This document shows positions 10,401 through 17,653 of a DNA stretch of 64,000 nt, one piece after another. The stretch's first letter is position 1; every line of letters begins with the position of its first letter. The DNA lies in contig NZ_LT962670.1 of assembly GCF_900199545.1 (NCBI RefSeq), positions 100,100 to 164,099 of the forward strand. Direction: 5' to 3'. The translations under genes and the position numbers were made by a program. The notes beneath the pieces are model-generated. The model was not told the origin of the DNA. It did no database searches and saw only the letters and a program-made list of their open reading frames with translations. This stretch comes from Raoultibacter massiliensis (GTDB lineage Bacteria > Actinomycetota > Coriobacteriia > Coriobacteriales > Eggerthellaceae).

Positions 10401-11506
10401 CCGACGATGAGGGCGCCCCGCTCGCGGGCGCGGAATTCACCGCCCTTGCCGCCGACGGCAGCCATGAGATTCGGGCGGTCACCGACGAGGACGGAACAGC
10501 TGCTCTTCGCGGCTTCGTTGCGGGGGTTTCGTACACGCTGGCCGAGACCAAGGCCCCTGCGGGGTACAAGCAGCTGGCCGATACGCTGTCGTTCAACGTG
10601 CTGACGGATGGCACCATCGTGGCCGAAGGCGAAGTGCCCGCGGCGTATCTGATAGGCGATGGGAGCATCTCCATATCGGTGGTAAACGAACCGACGTCCA
10701 TGCGCATGGCCAAGGCTGCATCCGATGGAGCCCCGCTTGCGGGAGCCGAGTTCGTTATTGCGCCCGCCGCCGCATCTTCGTTCGCCGACGGCGCCCACGC
10801 GCACACGCTTGTATCCGGCGAAGACGGCTCTACCGAAACCCTTGAGGGTGCCCTTGTCGTCGGGGACGTATACACCGTCACCGAGACGAAGGCCCCTGCG
10901 GGGTATGAACTCATTTCCGGCAGTTTGACTTTCGGAGTGAATGCCGACGGTTCGCTGCAGGTGCTCGGCGCCGCGCCTTTGGGCTACTCTCTTGTTGATG
11001 GGGGAGTAGCCATCGCGGCGACCGATGCTCCCATCGAAGCCGCCATCAGAAAGATCGATGCGCAGGGCGAGCCGCTTGCCGGCGCCGAGTTCGAACTCGT
11101 GCCCGCAGAAGGATATTGGTTTGCCGATGGAACGGCTGAAGCAAAGGTCATCGCCGTCGGTGAAAGCGGCACGGCGATCCTCGGAAAAGCGAACCTCGTT
11201 GCGGGATCGGAGTATCTGCTGAGGGAAACCGAAGCTCCCGAAGGATATCAGCGAATCGAGGGCACGGCGGCGTTTACCGTGGCGGCTGACGGAACGGTAA
11301 GCCTTGCAAGCGATTCGCCCGAGGGCTACGAAATCGACACCGACGGTGCAACCATCGTGGTTACGAACGAGTCGGGGTTGCCCGGTCTGACGAAGACCAA
11401 CGATTCTATGGGCCAGGCGGCTGCGGTGTGCGCTGCGTTGGCTGTAATTTCGGTAGCATGCGCAGCGGCGAGTGGGCTGCACGGCTTCCGGCGACGCCGA
11501 AGCTAA
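4376..11506 (+). CDS. Giant Cna-B/SpaA repeat adhesin, downstream segment with C-terminal wall anchor
   Basis: Continuation of the preceding adhesin in the +1 frame. Useful coding begins at about 4448; the ATG at 4376 lies inside the upstream frame and has no ribosome site, so independent translation is doubtful. Removing one A from the 7-A tract joins the frames as GEKIDDFEYEF, a normal Cna-B strand. The first half holds more Cna-B domains (KKWSDYSNVFGLRP, KNWEDGGDPWGLRP, KQWDDQDNAWATRP). From about 8275 there are roughly nine SpaA-type domains with the signature PLAGAEF and ETKAPAGY; the last five recur about every 340 bases. The end has LPGLTKTNDS, a hydrophobic helix and RRRR, which is a cell-wall sorting signal with a non-standard motif. 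No sortase gene is visible here. It probably encodes an adhesin or pilus-like stalk. Confidence 0.85.
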   Translation: MTARLEPNSSCPSIRKPSAPKAKKIDDFEYEFASMPKFDSNGTMIHYAVEERWAQGADRSEYSSSLVADEYQSSALHFEDMQHYDMTNRHVGSKAVEFYYDWHDVYVNETLGKRPDIYMTLYALQPDGSLKPVKIEYMAVENWEKPDGSAPDEYYQKITISNLPKYDAEGNEIIYYAGVGTTIDYAKYDYLPHGHSYEHVDAAVPEAEREMIFDQDLADANAGKRGWVLREDGTFVFAIDNDMVVGGTKLWSNVPGNVEQPVDLPDITIYLQQRLKVEGQGVDEGEWGSVELERDGDALRLVGDTIVAWTSDFSHDSVANQYTFKMTHYGENSIGDSGTAQSVAGFLGSLLAGGVGADGQTLLPKYNEDGMPYEYRLFEMVNGLADVPGGFNPDDYIGKEVAVEALSALVGKVFTVRHGDGGSFMIENAYSAETGRLTVKKVFDDEFRIDGEPYPDVTFSLYRQYEGADGMSEAALVATQTIAGGDFENGMGKVTFDNLEMYAPNGRYWQYYVVEKAIDGHETAVMLGEAQNASDPGFDKGTAADGGIRSEYAMNDDGTTMVADDDTVDVTFANRYVPSKISLVGEKKWSDYSNVFGLRPDKIEISLSRVSGKGWTDHGADNPIKLQTSDQSADFYLQWDYGSSPSQADSWKYTISNLEQWAPDGTAWRYTVTETPLDESLGYGTNPSSGKVTANAANAKDDGTLSITAITNRLKGTYGVRKNWEDGGDPWGLRPKSATVVLQARAASQGADAIEGTAQDVLAELVGDDAALKVALGDSLYESIGENGVVLDEGNDWNHEWSTLPVRVKSSRGEVYDIAYSVVETKIGTAEVKDGAANSYVVSYEYAADGSNAIVTNTLEPTKIEFQKQWDDQDNAWATRPGTGSEWKLTFYLQRTVKENPGGGADGEWKWISEEHGDVDDWSDDNDFVKQEVKGDNGQSLSEVFLFDNLPQVDAAGNAYAYRVVEHAPWGYAPDGVQFVGQSSDGRWLWTLSSAAGPLVNALQTISVSGTKIWEDYGTGMAPDFDSGERPELELRRSTTKATGGNLGEKATYADGSVPQPVWEKNGDGTWKYTYSDLPRYDKGGNTYYYWVNEVSIGDTEAGFYPVYSYTMDDGSDKAGPESFGSSGTTVDGSTGDQTVQTITNCLTRFALDKLSEETGADGFAKKLNGIELSVVSEDGAATYAVWIRDGSGAVSIKVWPEGTTDASQGGIEMTGGNVGYVVGLLPGDYLIRETGAAPAGHAPARDVSLHVSGKPLLVDGSYTCIECEGEAGSFEVRRSDADEYGVSLVSISIVDPIFRAYVSFAKTLDTGAKLEGAQFDLYRVGTGAEGPSGTDEKIATGIVTDENGRWTSKGSAVEFLSNESDGRATLGEGLLPGSYYFLETDATAGGVLPRDPVTILFEIQQGTTAANSDHGKVKDITADKGGSLVNEAFAATVTLPKYDTTDNAGIENAAFKLEYAEGTTTDDFEKAEAEGNIEVTEEKTDENGLLVLEIAKKGVYRLTETGNKGYGVPDGGLAIGTFIVEAEDHRGSFALNDASQAAEIEFAPAEGIDLDPVLGLANDRSTGAVDIAKMGPQSEDGKDFALINGAVFKLELKQADGTWKTVAENLVTGNKYAYDAASAEATAKTEADHSAGRLKISELPWGDYRLVETSPAHGYYGRAEKEFTIARDTAGQTLEYITEKDALKNTPTRLALAKESEDGIALAGAEFEIKPVEGSHFADWSNDNSVELSSEPMSIEVGEDGTLNIVGEAPAGYSLNGDGITITAVDELIDIVLKKADTNGNALLGATFTISGVFSDSASGVPTTHAIALTKADTYVIKNVVVGNTYTIAETAVPDGYEKIPGKATFTVSEDGTVTFDGGASLSYGMEVEGNTVTVTAKDPAIEARIFKVDEADGATPLAGAVFKITGAFVDGSTEKTVTTKDDGYAEIESGQLKAGEEYAIEEVQAPAGYELAGRATFTVDERGVAAMTSGAVGGNGTFAALAEGGIAVIKATNVETEITIRKTDDEGAPLAGAEFTALAADGSHEIRAVTDEDGTAALRGFVAGVSYTLAETKAPAGYKQLADTLSFNVLTDGTIVAEGEVPAAYLIGDGSISISVVNEPTSMRMAKAASDGAPLAGAEFVIAPAAASSFADGAHAHTLVSGEDGSTETLEGALVVGDVYTVTETKAPAGYELISGSLTFGVNADGSLQVLGAAPLGYSLVDGGVAIAATDAPIEAAIRKIDAQGEPLAGAEFELVPAEGYWFADGTAEAKVIAVGESGTAILGKANLVAGSEYLLRETEAPEGYQRIEGTAAFTVAADGTVSLASDSPEGYEIDTDGATIVVTNESGLPGLTKTNDSMGQAAAVCAALAVISVACAAASGLHGFRRRRS

Positions 11507-11547
11507 GGCCCGCGCCGCACCGACTGCCGAAGGAGGGCGAAGATAGG

Positions 11548-11577
11548 CGAAGCGGGAGCCGTTCGGCTCCCGCTTCG
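11548..11577. terminator. 13-bp hairpin between convergent genes
   Basis: A perfect 13-bp stem (arms 11548-11560 and 11565-11577) with a GTTC loop lies between the stop of the adhesin and the stop of the minus-strand flavoprotein. Position and symmetry fit a bidirectional terminator. There is no clear T tract on either side. Confidence 0.6.
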
Positions 11578-11617
11578 TTGCGTGCGGAAAAGAAACTTGA
11601 TAACCGATCGGATGAGG

Positions 11618-13183
11618 CTACACCGTCTGCTCGTTCGCGGCATTTTGCCCCGCGATGCGGCCGTTTACCAGGCAGTCGGCCGTAGCACATGATCCCAGGC
11701 GGCATGCGCCGTGGATTCCGCCAACTGCTTCGCCTGCAGCGTACAGGCCGGGAATGACCTGAAGGTTCATATCGAGCACGCGACAGTCCACGTCGGTCTT
11801 CACGCCGCCCATGCAGTGATGCACCTTCGGCCACAGACGCACGCCGTAGAACGGGGCTTCGTCGATGGTTTGGGCATCGTCGGGGATGGGCTTGCCGAAG
11901 TCTTCGTCAACCTTGTTCGTCACGAACGTGTTGTAGCGGGCGATCTCTTCCTTTACGGCATCAACCGGCATGCCGTAGTGTTCGGCTGCTTCCTCGATCG
12001 AAGCGAATTCGGTCGTGATGCCTGCTTTGATGGCGCTTTCAAGGCCGCTTCCCCCGTCGTAAAGCGCTTTTTTGCAGGTGATCTGGACGCAGGGCTGGCC
12101 GGTTTCCAGAATGGCATCCGCATAGCGCTTGCGGTCGGTCAGCTCGTTGACGATGCGCTTGCCGGTGGCAACGTCGAGCGTGGGAGCGTAGCTCGCTTGC
12201 CCGTCGGTGTAGAAGGCGGCAACGCCGTAGCCCTGCTCGTCGGGGCTCATGAAGGGGAGCAGCTGAATCCAGTCGGTGTGCACCGCCATGGCTCCGGCGG
12301 CAACCGAAGCGCGCAGGCTTTCGGCCGTGGCGCCCTCTTGGTTCGTGCAGTCGACCGTATCGTCGAGCCGTGGGTCTTGCGCCTGGCGAAAATCGAGGTC
12401 GCGGCCGAACCCGCCTGCTGCCAACACGACGGCTTTGTTCGCTTTGATGGCGACGGGCGTGCCGCTTTCCGTATCGTTTCCGCTCGGCTTGTCGTGCACG
12501 ATCGCGCCGATCACGCGTCCGTTTTCGTCCTTCACCAGTTCTGTAAGCATGCGCTTCGTCTCAACTTCGACGCCCATTTCCTTGAGCTTTTCGGCGAACG
12601 GGCCCGTGACGTTCGCTTCGCCGCCCTCGCCCTGCGCTATGGAGCGCATAACGGTGTGGCCGCCATACGGGTAGAGGAAATAGTCGCCGTCGTCGTTTTT
12701 CGCCCAGGTAGCGCCCATTTCGATGGTCCACTCCCACGTCTCGTTCGATTTTTCGGCGATAACGCGGCACTTTTCCTTATCGTTAAGGTAAAGGCCCGCT
12801 ACCATCATGTCGTCCACATACTGCTCGACGGAGTCCTGCACGCCTTCGCGCTCCTGAACGCTGGAATTGCATACGGCGAAATCGCCGGCGGCAAGGGCCG
12901 AATTGCCGCCTACGCGCGCGGTCTTCTCGATGATTTTAACGTCCGCGCCGGCGTTTTTCGCTTCAAGGGCGGCGGCGAGGCCGGTGTATCCGCTTCCTAC
13001 GACCAGGACGTCGCACTCCTCGTCCCATTTCGTATTCGTTCCGTTTCCGGCGGCCGATGCGGTTTGTTCCCCTTGCGGCGCGCAGCCTGCCAAGCTCAGT
13101 CCGGCCAGCACGCTTGCAGCGGCCGCTCCGGTTATGAACGAGCGCCGGGATACTCCCGTAGAATGTGATTTCGTGCTCCCCAT
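11618..13183 (-). CDS. Tat-exported FAD-dependent fumarate-reductase-family flavoprotein (lipoprotein)
   Basis: Exported flavin oxidoreductase of 521 residues from the fumarate reductase/flavocytochrome c/urocanate reductase family. The start at 13183 is chosen because GGAGG sits 6 bases upstream and the protein then opens with the twin-arginine signal SRRSFITG. A lipobox LAGC follows, so it is probably anchored outside the membrane. An FAD dinucleotide motif (VLVVGSGYTGLAAALEA) lies near residue 60. The C-terminal FAD-binding segment is GEAVGGIHGACRLGSC. The HHCMGG motif matches the substrate-binding His region of fumarate reductases. It has no heme or FMN-binding domain, so electrons must come from a separate donor. 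The LuxR regulator gene upstream runs in the same direction. Natural substrate unknown; in this bacterial group such enzymes reduce diverse enoates or similar acceptors. Confidence 0.9.
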   Translation of the reverse strand: MGSTKSHSTGVSRRSFITGAAAASVLAGLSLAGCAPQGEQTASAAGNGTNTKWDEECDVLVVGSGYTGLAAALEAKNAGADVKIIEKTARVGGNSALAAGDFAVCNSSVQEREGVQDSVEQYVDDMMVAGLYLNDKEKCRVIAEKSNETWEWTIEMGATWAKNDDGDYFLYPYGGHTVMRSIAQGEGGEANVTGPFAEKLKEMGVEVETKRMLTELVKDENGRVIGAIVHDKPSGNDTESGTPVAIKANKAVVLAAGGFGRDLDFRQAQDPRLDDTVDCTNQEGATAESLRASVAAGAMAVHTDWIQLLPFMSPDEQGYGVAAFYTDGQASYAPTLDVATGKRIVNELTDRKRYADAILETGQPCVQITCKKALYDGGSGLESAIKAGITTEFASIEEAAEHYGMPVDAVKEEIARYNTFVTNKVDEDFGKPIPDDAQTIDEAPFYGVRLWPKVHHCMGGVKTDVDCRVLDMNLQVIPGLYAAGEAVGGIHGACRLGSCATADCLVNGRIAGQNAANEQTV

Positions 13184-13280
13184 AGATGCCTCCTCTGTTG
13201 CGGTTCTCTTGTTCGTTGCTCGGATGCGCTCGAACGCGTCATCCGTTGAGGCCCAGAGTAGGCAAGCGGGATCGGATTTA

Positions 13281-13328
13281 CACCCCACCTGATGCGGGTA
13301 GCTGCAAAACCCCCCTTGAGGTGGGGTG
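13281..13328. promoter_or_regulatory. 10-bp perfect inverted repeat upstream of flavoprotein gene
   Basis: CACCCCACCT at 13281-13290 is matched by AGGTGGGGTG at 13319-13328, separated by 28 bases. The repeat lies between the stop of the LuxR regulator gene and the start of the flavoprotein gene. No T tract follows it in the minus direction, so a regulator binding site or regulatory hairpin is more likely than a classical terminator. Confidence 0.45.
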
Positions 13329-13333
13329 CACGA

Positions 13334-14821
13334 TCAGGCGTTATGCGATGAGTTGTCGGAGGAGACGAGGTCGATGATCTCCTGCTTGCTGTGAACTCCC
13401 AGTTTGGAATAGATGGTCTTCTGGTAGCTCTTCACAGTGTTTTTCGATAAAAACAACGTCTCGCAGATAAACGTGAGATCGCGCCCTTGGGCTAAGAGGT
13501 AGAGAATATCTCCCTCGCGGTTGGTCAGCCCGTGCTCGGCGGCCAGATCGCCGCACCGCAGCTTTCGCACGTTTTCCTGCTCCTGTTCGAAGCGTCCCAG
13601 CAGTTCGTCGGCGGCGCGGGCTTGCGATTCCGCCCGCTTCCGTTCATGTGAGTTCACCATCCAGATGACCATGAGGATAAGATACAAAAGGAAGAACGCA
13701 ACCGCCGTGGTTCGCACGAAATCGGTCGTGCTTCCCACGCCAAGCAGCTGTGCGACGTTTTGCCCGACGAACAACCCGAAGCGAGGCAGCGCGTAGGCAA
13801 GCGAGATGCCGACGATCAGCTTCGTGCGGCTTCGCGCGTACGTGACGACTACGAGATAGAACAGCGAGAGCAGAACAAGCTTCCATCCAGCGGCGGCAAG
13901 TATGTTGAGCGATACGGCGTAGTCGCTCGAGAGGAAGGGGAGAAACAATATGCCGGTTGCCAGAACGCCGAAAACCACGTTAAAGAGCAGCGAGGTTGCA
14001 GGCTTTGCCCGCAGGCCGAAGTAAGCGAGGAAGATGACGGCCGCCGCAATGCCGCCGAATTGCGATATGAGGATGGACTCGGCGGGCGAGGAGCCGGTGC
14101 CCGCAGCCGCGGTGTCGATGATGCCGTACACGATGGACAGGGCGAACGTGCACACGCCCGATACGAGAAACACATCGAGGAAATCGTTCTTCGTGAGGAT
14201 CGCGTGGGACGAGGGCGCGCGTCGGGAGGTCTTATCGCCGTCGCGCCGCGGCTGTTCTGCGTGATACGCAAACGCAAGACAGACCGCCGACGCTGCCAGC
14301 AGAGCCACATGCAACGCAAGCGATGCGGCGGCGGGAGCGAAGCCGAGCAGCATGTTGATCGCCATGCCCCCGAGAGACATGATGCCGAATGCCGCGGCAA
14401 CGCGGCGGGGCGAATAGCGGGAAAACGCTTCGAAGTAAAACGGCATGACGAGCCCCATGCCCAGGCCGGCCGCCGCAGCCGACGCGGCGATCACGGTAGG
14501 GTCGAGATCCGTCGTTGCGGCGAAAAACGCGCTTCCCAAAGCAAAGGCGAACCCGCCATAGCCGATCGTAAGATAGACCGTGCGCCGAAGGGGCAGCCTC
14601 GAACTTACCAGAAGCGAAAGCAGCAGCGAAGCTGCAAGTATCGAGGGGTTGAGCACGTTGTCGAACGTTGCGGGAGAAAAGTCCGGCCGACCGATGAGCC
14701 AACTGGAATAGAAAAACGAAACGCATACGGCGTACAGGCAGACGAACCCGATAACGGCAATCGGATAGCGATTTGCCGTAGGCTGCCGTGCTGCGTTGGT
14801 TGTGCGGTTTGCTTGTTCCAC
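13334..14821 (-). CDS. Membrane-bound LuxR-family transcription regulator
   Basis: Regulator of about 495 residues with an unusual two-part build. The N-terminal ~390 residues contain about twelve hydrophobic helices resembling a transporter. The C-terminal ~65 residues form a LuxR helix-turn-helix (GLTNREGDILYLLAQG, then LFLSKNTVKSYQKTIYSKLGVHSKQE). Membrane LuxR regulators of this kind are abundant in Eggerthellaceae and are commonly next to flavin reductases. Here the regulated gene is probably the flavoprotein just downstream on the same strand. The start is uncertain: GTG at 14821 follows GGAGG closely, and a TTG at 14863 would add 14 residues. Sensing of a small molecule by the membrane part is inference. 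Confidence 0.85.
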   Translation of the reverse strand: MEQANRTTNAARQPTANRYPIAVIGFVCLYAVCVSFFYSSWLIGRPDFSPATFDNVLNPSILAASLLLSLLVSSRLPLRRTVYLTIGYGGFAFALGSAFFAATTDLDPTVIAASAAAAGLGMGLVMPFYFEAFSRYSPRRVAAAFGIMSLGGMAINMLLGFAPAAASLALHVALLAASAVCLAFAYHAEQPRRDGDKTSRRAPSSHAILTKNDFLDVFLVSGVCTFALSIVYGIIDTAAAGTGSSPAESILISQFGGIAAAVIFLAYFGLRAKPATSLLFNVVFGVLATGILFLPFLSSDYAVSLNILAAAGWKLVLLSLFYLVVVTYARSRTKLIVGISLAYALPRFGLFVGQNVAQLLGVGSTTDFVRTTAVAFFLLYLILMVIWMVNSHERKRAESQARAADELLGRFEQEQENVRKLRCGDLAAEHGLTNREGDILYLLAQGRDLTFICETLFLSKNTVKSYQKTIYSKLGVHSKQEIIDLVSSDNSSHNA

Positions 14822-15026
14822 ATCTCCTCCGTTGCGATCCTGCGGCTGCCCGCGCGAAACCAACCGCCAGGGAAGCCTGTTGCTTGACGCATCGCGGTAT
14901 CGCCGTTTCGAGATTCCCTCACCTCAATGGAAAGTTCGCATCATTGTATCATTCGCCGGGCGCGCTCATGGTACCGAAGGGCCGATGCGGGCGTGCGCAG
15001 GCGTTCCTGAAAAGCCGCTTGCTTTC

Positions 15027-15758
15027 TTAATACAGCACCGGGTTCTCATCCATGAGCAGTTCTTTGAGGCGAGGGCGATCGAGAATTTCAAGGTGGGTCC
15101 TCGTTTTTCGCACAACACCGCGCTCCTTGAGGGATTTAAGCAGTTTGTTGCAGGTGGCGTAATGGATCAGCAGCAAACCCGAAAGTTCGTCGATGGTGAG
15201 GTTGCAGGGAATCCGGTAGACGCCATCGGATTCGGGCGCGTTCGCCTCGCAGAGCTTTTCGAGCCAGAGAAGAATGCGCTGGCTGCTCGATTGGTGGGCG
15301 GTCGTATCGAGGCGATGTCCCATCTGGGCCATGTTCATATGCGAAACGTACAGGTAATCTTCGAGAAACGCTTCGTCCTTCCGTATGAATTCCATGGTCT
15401 GGCGGTACGTGAACCCAACGAGCACGGTGTTTCTGACGGCTTTCAACGTGAAGCGGTTGGCGCCGAACGATAAGAATCCCTGTCGGCTGCAGATGACGGC
15501 ATCGCCTTCCCCTCTCACGTAGAACACCGTGTACGAATCGGCGCCGCGCATCAAGCCTGCTTCGAGTGCTCCCGACTTCACGAAGTACAGATAGATGTCA
15601 TCCTCGCCCTCGCACACGGCATCGATTTTTTCGTCTACAAAAAGCTTGACCACGGTTCCTTGGTCGAGATAGCGTGTGAAATCGACTCGCTGGTGCAGCG
15701 CGGACATGAAGACGATAGACGTCTCGTCATTGCATCCTTTTTGTCCCTTTACCCTCAT
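15027..15758 (-). CDS. Crp/Fnr-family transcription regulator
   Basis: Cytoplasmic regulator of 243 residues. The N-terminal two-thirds forms a cyclic-nucleotide-binding-like beta roll. The C-terminal part has a winged helix-turn-helix (LTIDELSGLLLIHYATCNKLLKSL is the region, residues about 185-210). No N-terminal Cys cluster typical of Fnr is seen, and the cAMP-contact Arg-Ser motif is not evident, so the ligand is unknown. The start ATG at 15758 has GGGAGG five bases upstream; a further in-frame ATG at 15854 lacks a site. It is divergent from the heme/sulfite-oxidase-fold operon across a 275-base region and is the natural candidate to control it. Confidence 0.85.
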   Translation of the reverse strand: MRVKGQKGCNDETSIVFMSALHQRVDFTRYLDQGTVVKLFVDEKIDAVCEGEDDIYLYFVKSGALEAGLMRGADSYTVFYVRGEGDAVICSRQGFLSFGANRFTLKAVRNTVLVGFTYRQTMEFIRKDEAFLEDYLYVSHMNMAQMGHRLDTTAHQSSSQRILLWLEKLCEANAPESDGVYRIPCNLTIDELSGLLLIHYATCNKLLKSLKERGVVRKTRTHLEILDRPRLKELLMDENPVLY

Positions 15759-16033
15759 GTCGCCTCCCGCTTGCGCCAAGGCTGCAATGCCTCGCAGATT
15801 CCCTATGCTGAATGCCTTCCCCGCATTCGCTTTCAGCTGAACGTATTGTAGCAAAGCCGATCATTCGCCAAATAGGATAAATACCCTCGCCTGCGCGCGG
15901 GTGCGACCTGCGCAAAAAATGGGGTGCTCTGCAATTCGGCGCGACTATGGACAGAACTTGTTTTTTCTTACAATCGACTCAGGGGAATCATGCCAGATCA
16001 CCTCGGCAAGCAAGACGATTTAGGAGGAAGCGA
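15759..16033. promoter_or_regulatory. Divergent promoter region, Crp-like regulator / heme operon
   Basis: This 275-base gap separates the divergent regulator and heme-protein genes, so it must hold promoters for both. On the plus strand TGGACA (15948-15953) and TACAAT (15969-15974) form a possible promoter, but the 15-base spacer is short. I saw no clear Crp/Fnr-type TTGAT-N4-ATCAA palindrome. Confidence 0.4.
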
Positions 16034-17638
16034 ATGAAAGCCAAGCAAAGACTGACTGTGCTTTCGGTGTGCCTGGTGCTCGCACTCGGCCTTTTGGCCG
16101 CATGCGCGCCAAGCGAAACGAAAGCAGACGGAAGCGACGATGCTGCGGAAAGCTCGTCGCCGATAAACTACGATAGTTTCGGGCGCATAGGGAATAACAT
16201 CGGATACGCCGAAGACGGAGGGACCTATCTCGAGAATTACGCGGAGTATGCCGAAAAACTCAAGTACGCCGATAAAGTTGCTGCCAATGCAGAACGCAAT
16301 ACTCCCGAAACCTATACCGACCAATTCGGGTTTACCTACCAACCTGTTCCGTCCGATCCGAAGGGTTGGAACATCAGCTATCTCGATGCCGACGATCGCG
16401 GATGTCTTGCCTGCCACGAGTCGATCGAAGACGTGGTGATGAGCCTCGACACCAAGCACAACGTGTATGCGATGGGCTATCCCACGCAGGTGACGATCGC
16501 AAACTGCCTCGGTTGCCATCGCAATGCGGGGTTCGGAAACATTCAGCTCGTGGAAACGCTCCATGGCATCCATAACAGCAATCCTCAGTTCACGGCGATG
16601 GACGGCAGCTGCGATTCGTGCCACTACATCGATTCCGATGGCAAGTTCAACCTGTGGGATTACGCGAAGTATGACCTGTACAAGGGAATCACCGATGTAA
16701 AGGCAGAGGAAGCCAACCTCGACGTCACATACGATCAGGACACCATCTCGGAAAACAGCCAGCTGTTCTTCGAATCGCTCAACAACGAGCCTTCCGAGTG
16801 GCGCACCGATACCGATCCTGCGGTAGCGGACGCCTGGACGCTCGTCATCGACGGCGAAGTGGAGAACCCCATCGAGATGACGGTTACCGAGCTCGTTGAG
16901 AAGTTCGGCACCAAGAGCTCTGTTCAGAAGCAGGGCTGCATTGAAAACGCAACGGGCAATGCCTGGATCTACCAAGCAGAGCTGACCGGCGTTTCGATGA
17001 AGGACATCATCGACTACGTGAAGCCCGCTTCGACGGTTACGAACATCAAGTGCACCTCCGAAGACGGCTATAACATGGTTTCCCCTGGTTTCAAGGAGAT
17101 CAACTACGAGGATTGCCTGCTCGTTACCGAGATCAACGGAGAGCCGCTTCCCGCGCATCAGGGATATCCGGTTACATTGGCGGTGCCGCGCAATTCGGCA
17201 GCTTCCTACATCAAGGCGATTCAGTCCATCAGCTTCGTAACCGCCGAAGCGGACGATTCCGATGAGGAAGAAGGGGTGGGCACGCCGCTCGACCCCGACA
17301 CCGGCAAGATGCAGGGCAAGCCCAACAGCGCGATCCTCAACTATCCCGACGGCGTTGTTCTCGACGGGCAGGCCGGCAAGGAAATCACGCTCGAAGGTTA
17401 CGCCGATGCGTATGATGAGCCGATTTCGAAGATCGAGTATTCCCTTGATCACGGTAAGACGTGGACGACGGTTGAGACCCCCGACAACGATCCGACCCGA
17501 TGGACCTACTGGAGACTGAAGTACACGCCGCAAGAAGCGGGAAGCTATCTGCTCAAGGTGCGCACGACGAGCACGCAGCCCAACGGCGAGGATCGGGTCT
17601 GCTCGCGCGATACCAACTTCATTTTCCATGTAAAGTAG
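16034..17638 (+). CDS. Three-heme cytochrome c / sulfite-oxidase-fold lipoprotein
   Basis: Predicted extracytoplasmic redox lipoprotein of 534 residues. The start ATG follows AGGAGG at 16022-16027. Residues 1-25 are a Sec-type lipoprotein signal ending LLAAC; no twin-arginine pair is present. Three c-type heme sites follow: CLACH (C124), CLGCH (C158) and CDSCH (C193). From about residue 260 the protein resembles the molybdopterin-binding domain of sulfite oxidases, with a Cys in QGCIENATGN (C302) where the Mo-ligand Cys would be expected. A dimerisation-like beta domain ends the protein (SKIEYSLDHGKTW to the end). The heme domain presumably passes electrons to or from the second domain. Whether molybdenum cofactor is bound is open, because such enzymes normally need Tat export. 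It forms an operon with the next gene, 15 bases away. Confidence 0.8.
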   Translation: MKAKQRLTVLSVCLVLALGLLAACAPSETKADGSDDAAESSSPINYDSFGRIGNNIGYAEDGGTYLENYAEYAEKLKYADKVAANAERNTPETYTDQFGFTYQPVPSDPKGWNISYLDADDRGCLACHESIEDVVMSLDTKHNVYAMGYPTQVTIANCLGCHRNAGFGNIQLVETLHGIHNSNPQFTAMDGSCDSCHYIDSDGKFNLWDYAKYDLYKGITDVKAEEANLDVTYDQDTISENSQLFFESLNNEPSEWRTDTDPAVADAWTLVIDGEVENPIEMTVTELVEKFGTKSSVQKQGCIENATGNAWIYQAELTGVSMKDIIDYVKPASTVTNIKCTSEDGYNMVSPGFKEINYEDCLLVTEINGEPLPAHQGYPVTLAVPRNSAASYIKAIQSISFVTAEADDSDEEEGVGTPLDPDTGKMQGKPNSAILNYPDGVVLDGQAGKEITLEGYADAYDEPISKIEYSLDHGKTWTTVETPDNDPTRWTYWRLKYTPQEAGSYLLKVRTTSTQPNGEDRVCSRDTNFIFHVK

Positions 17639-17653
17639 ATCGGAGATACGAGC

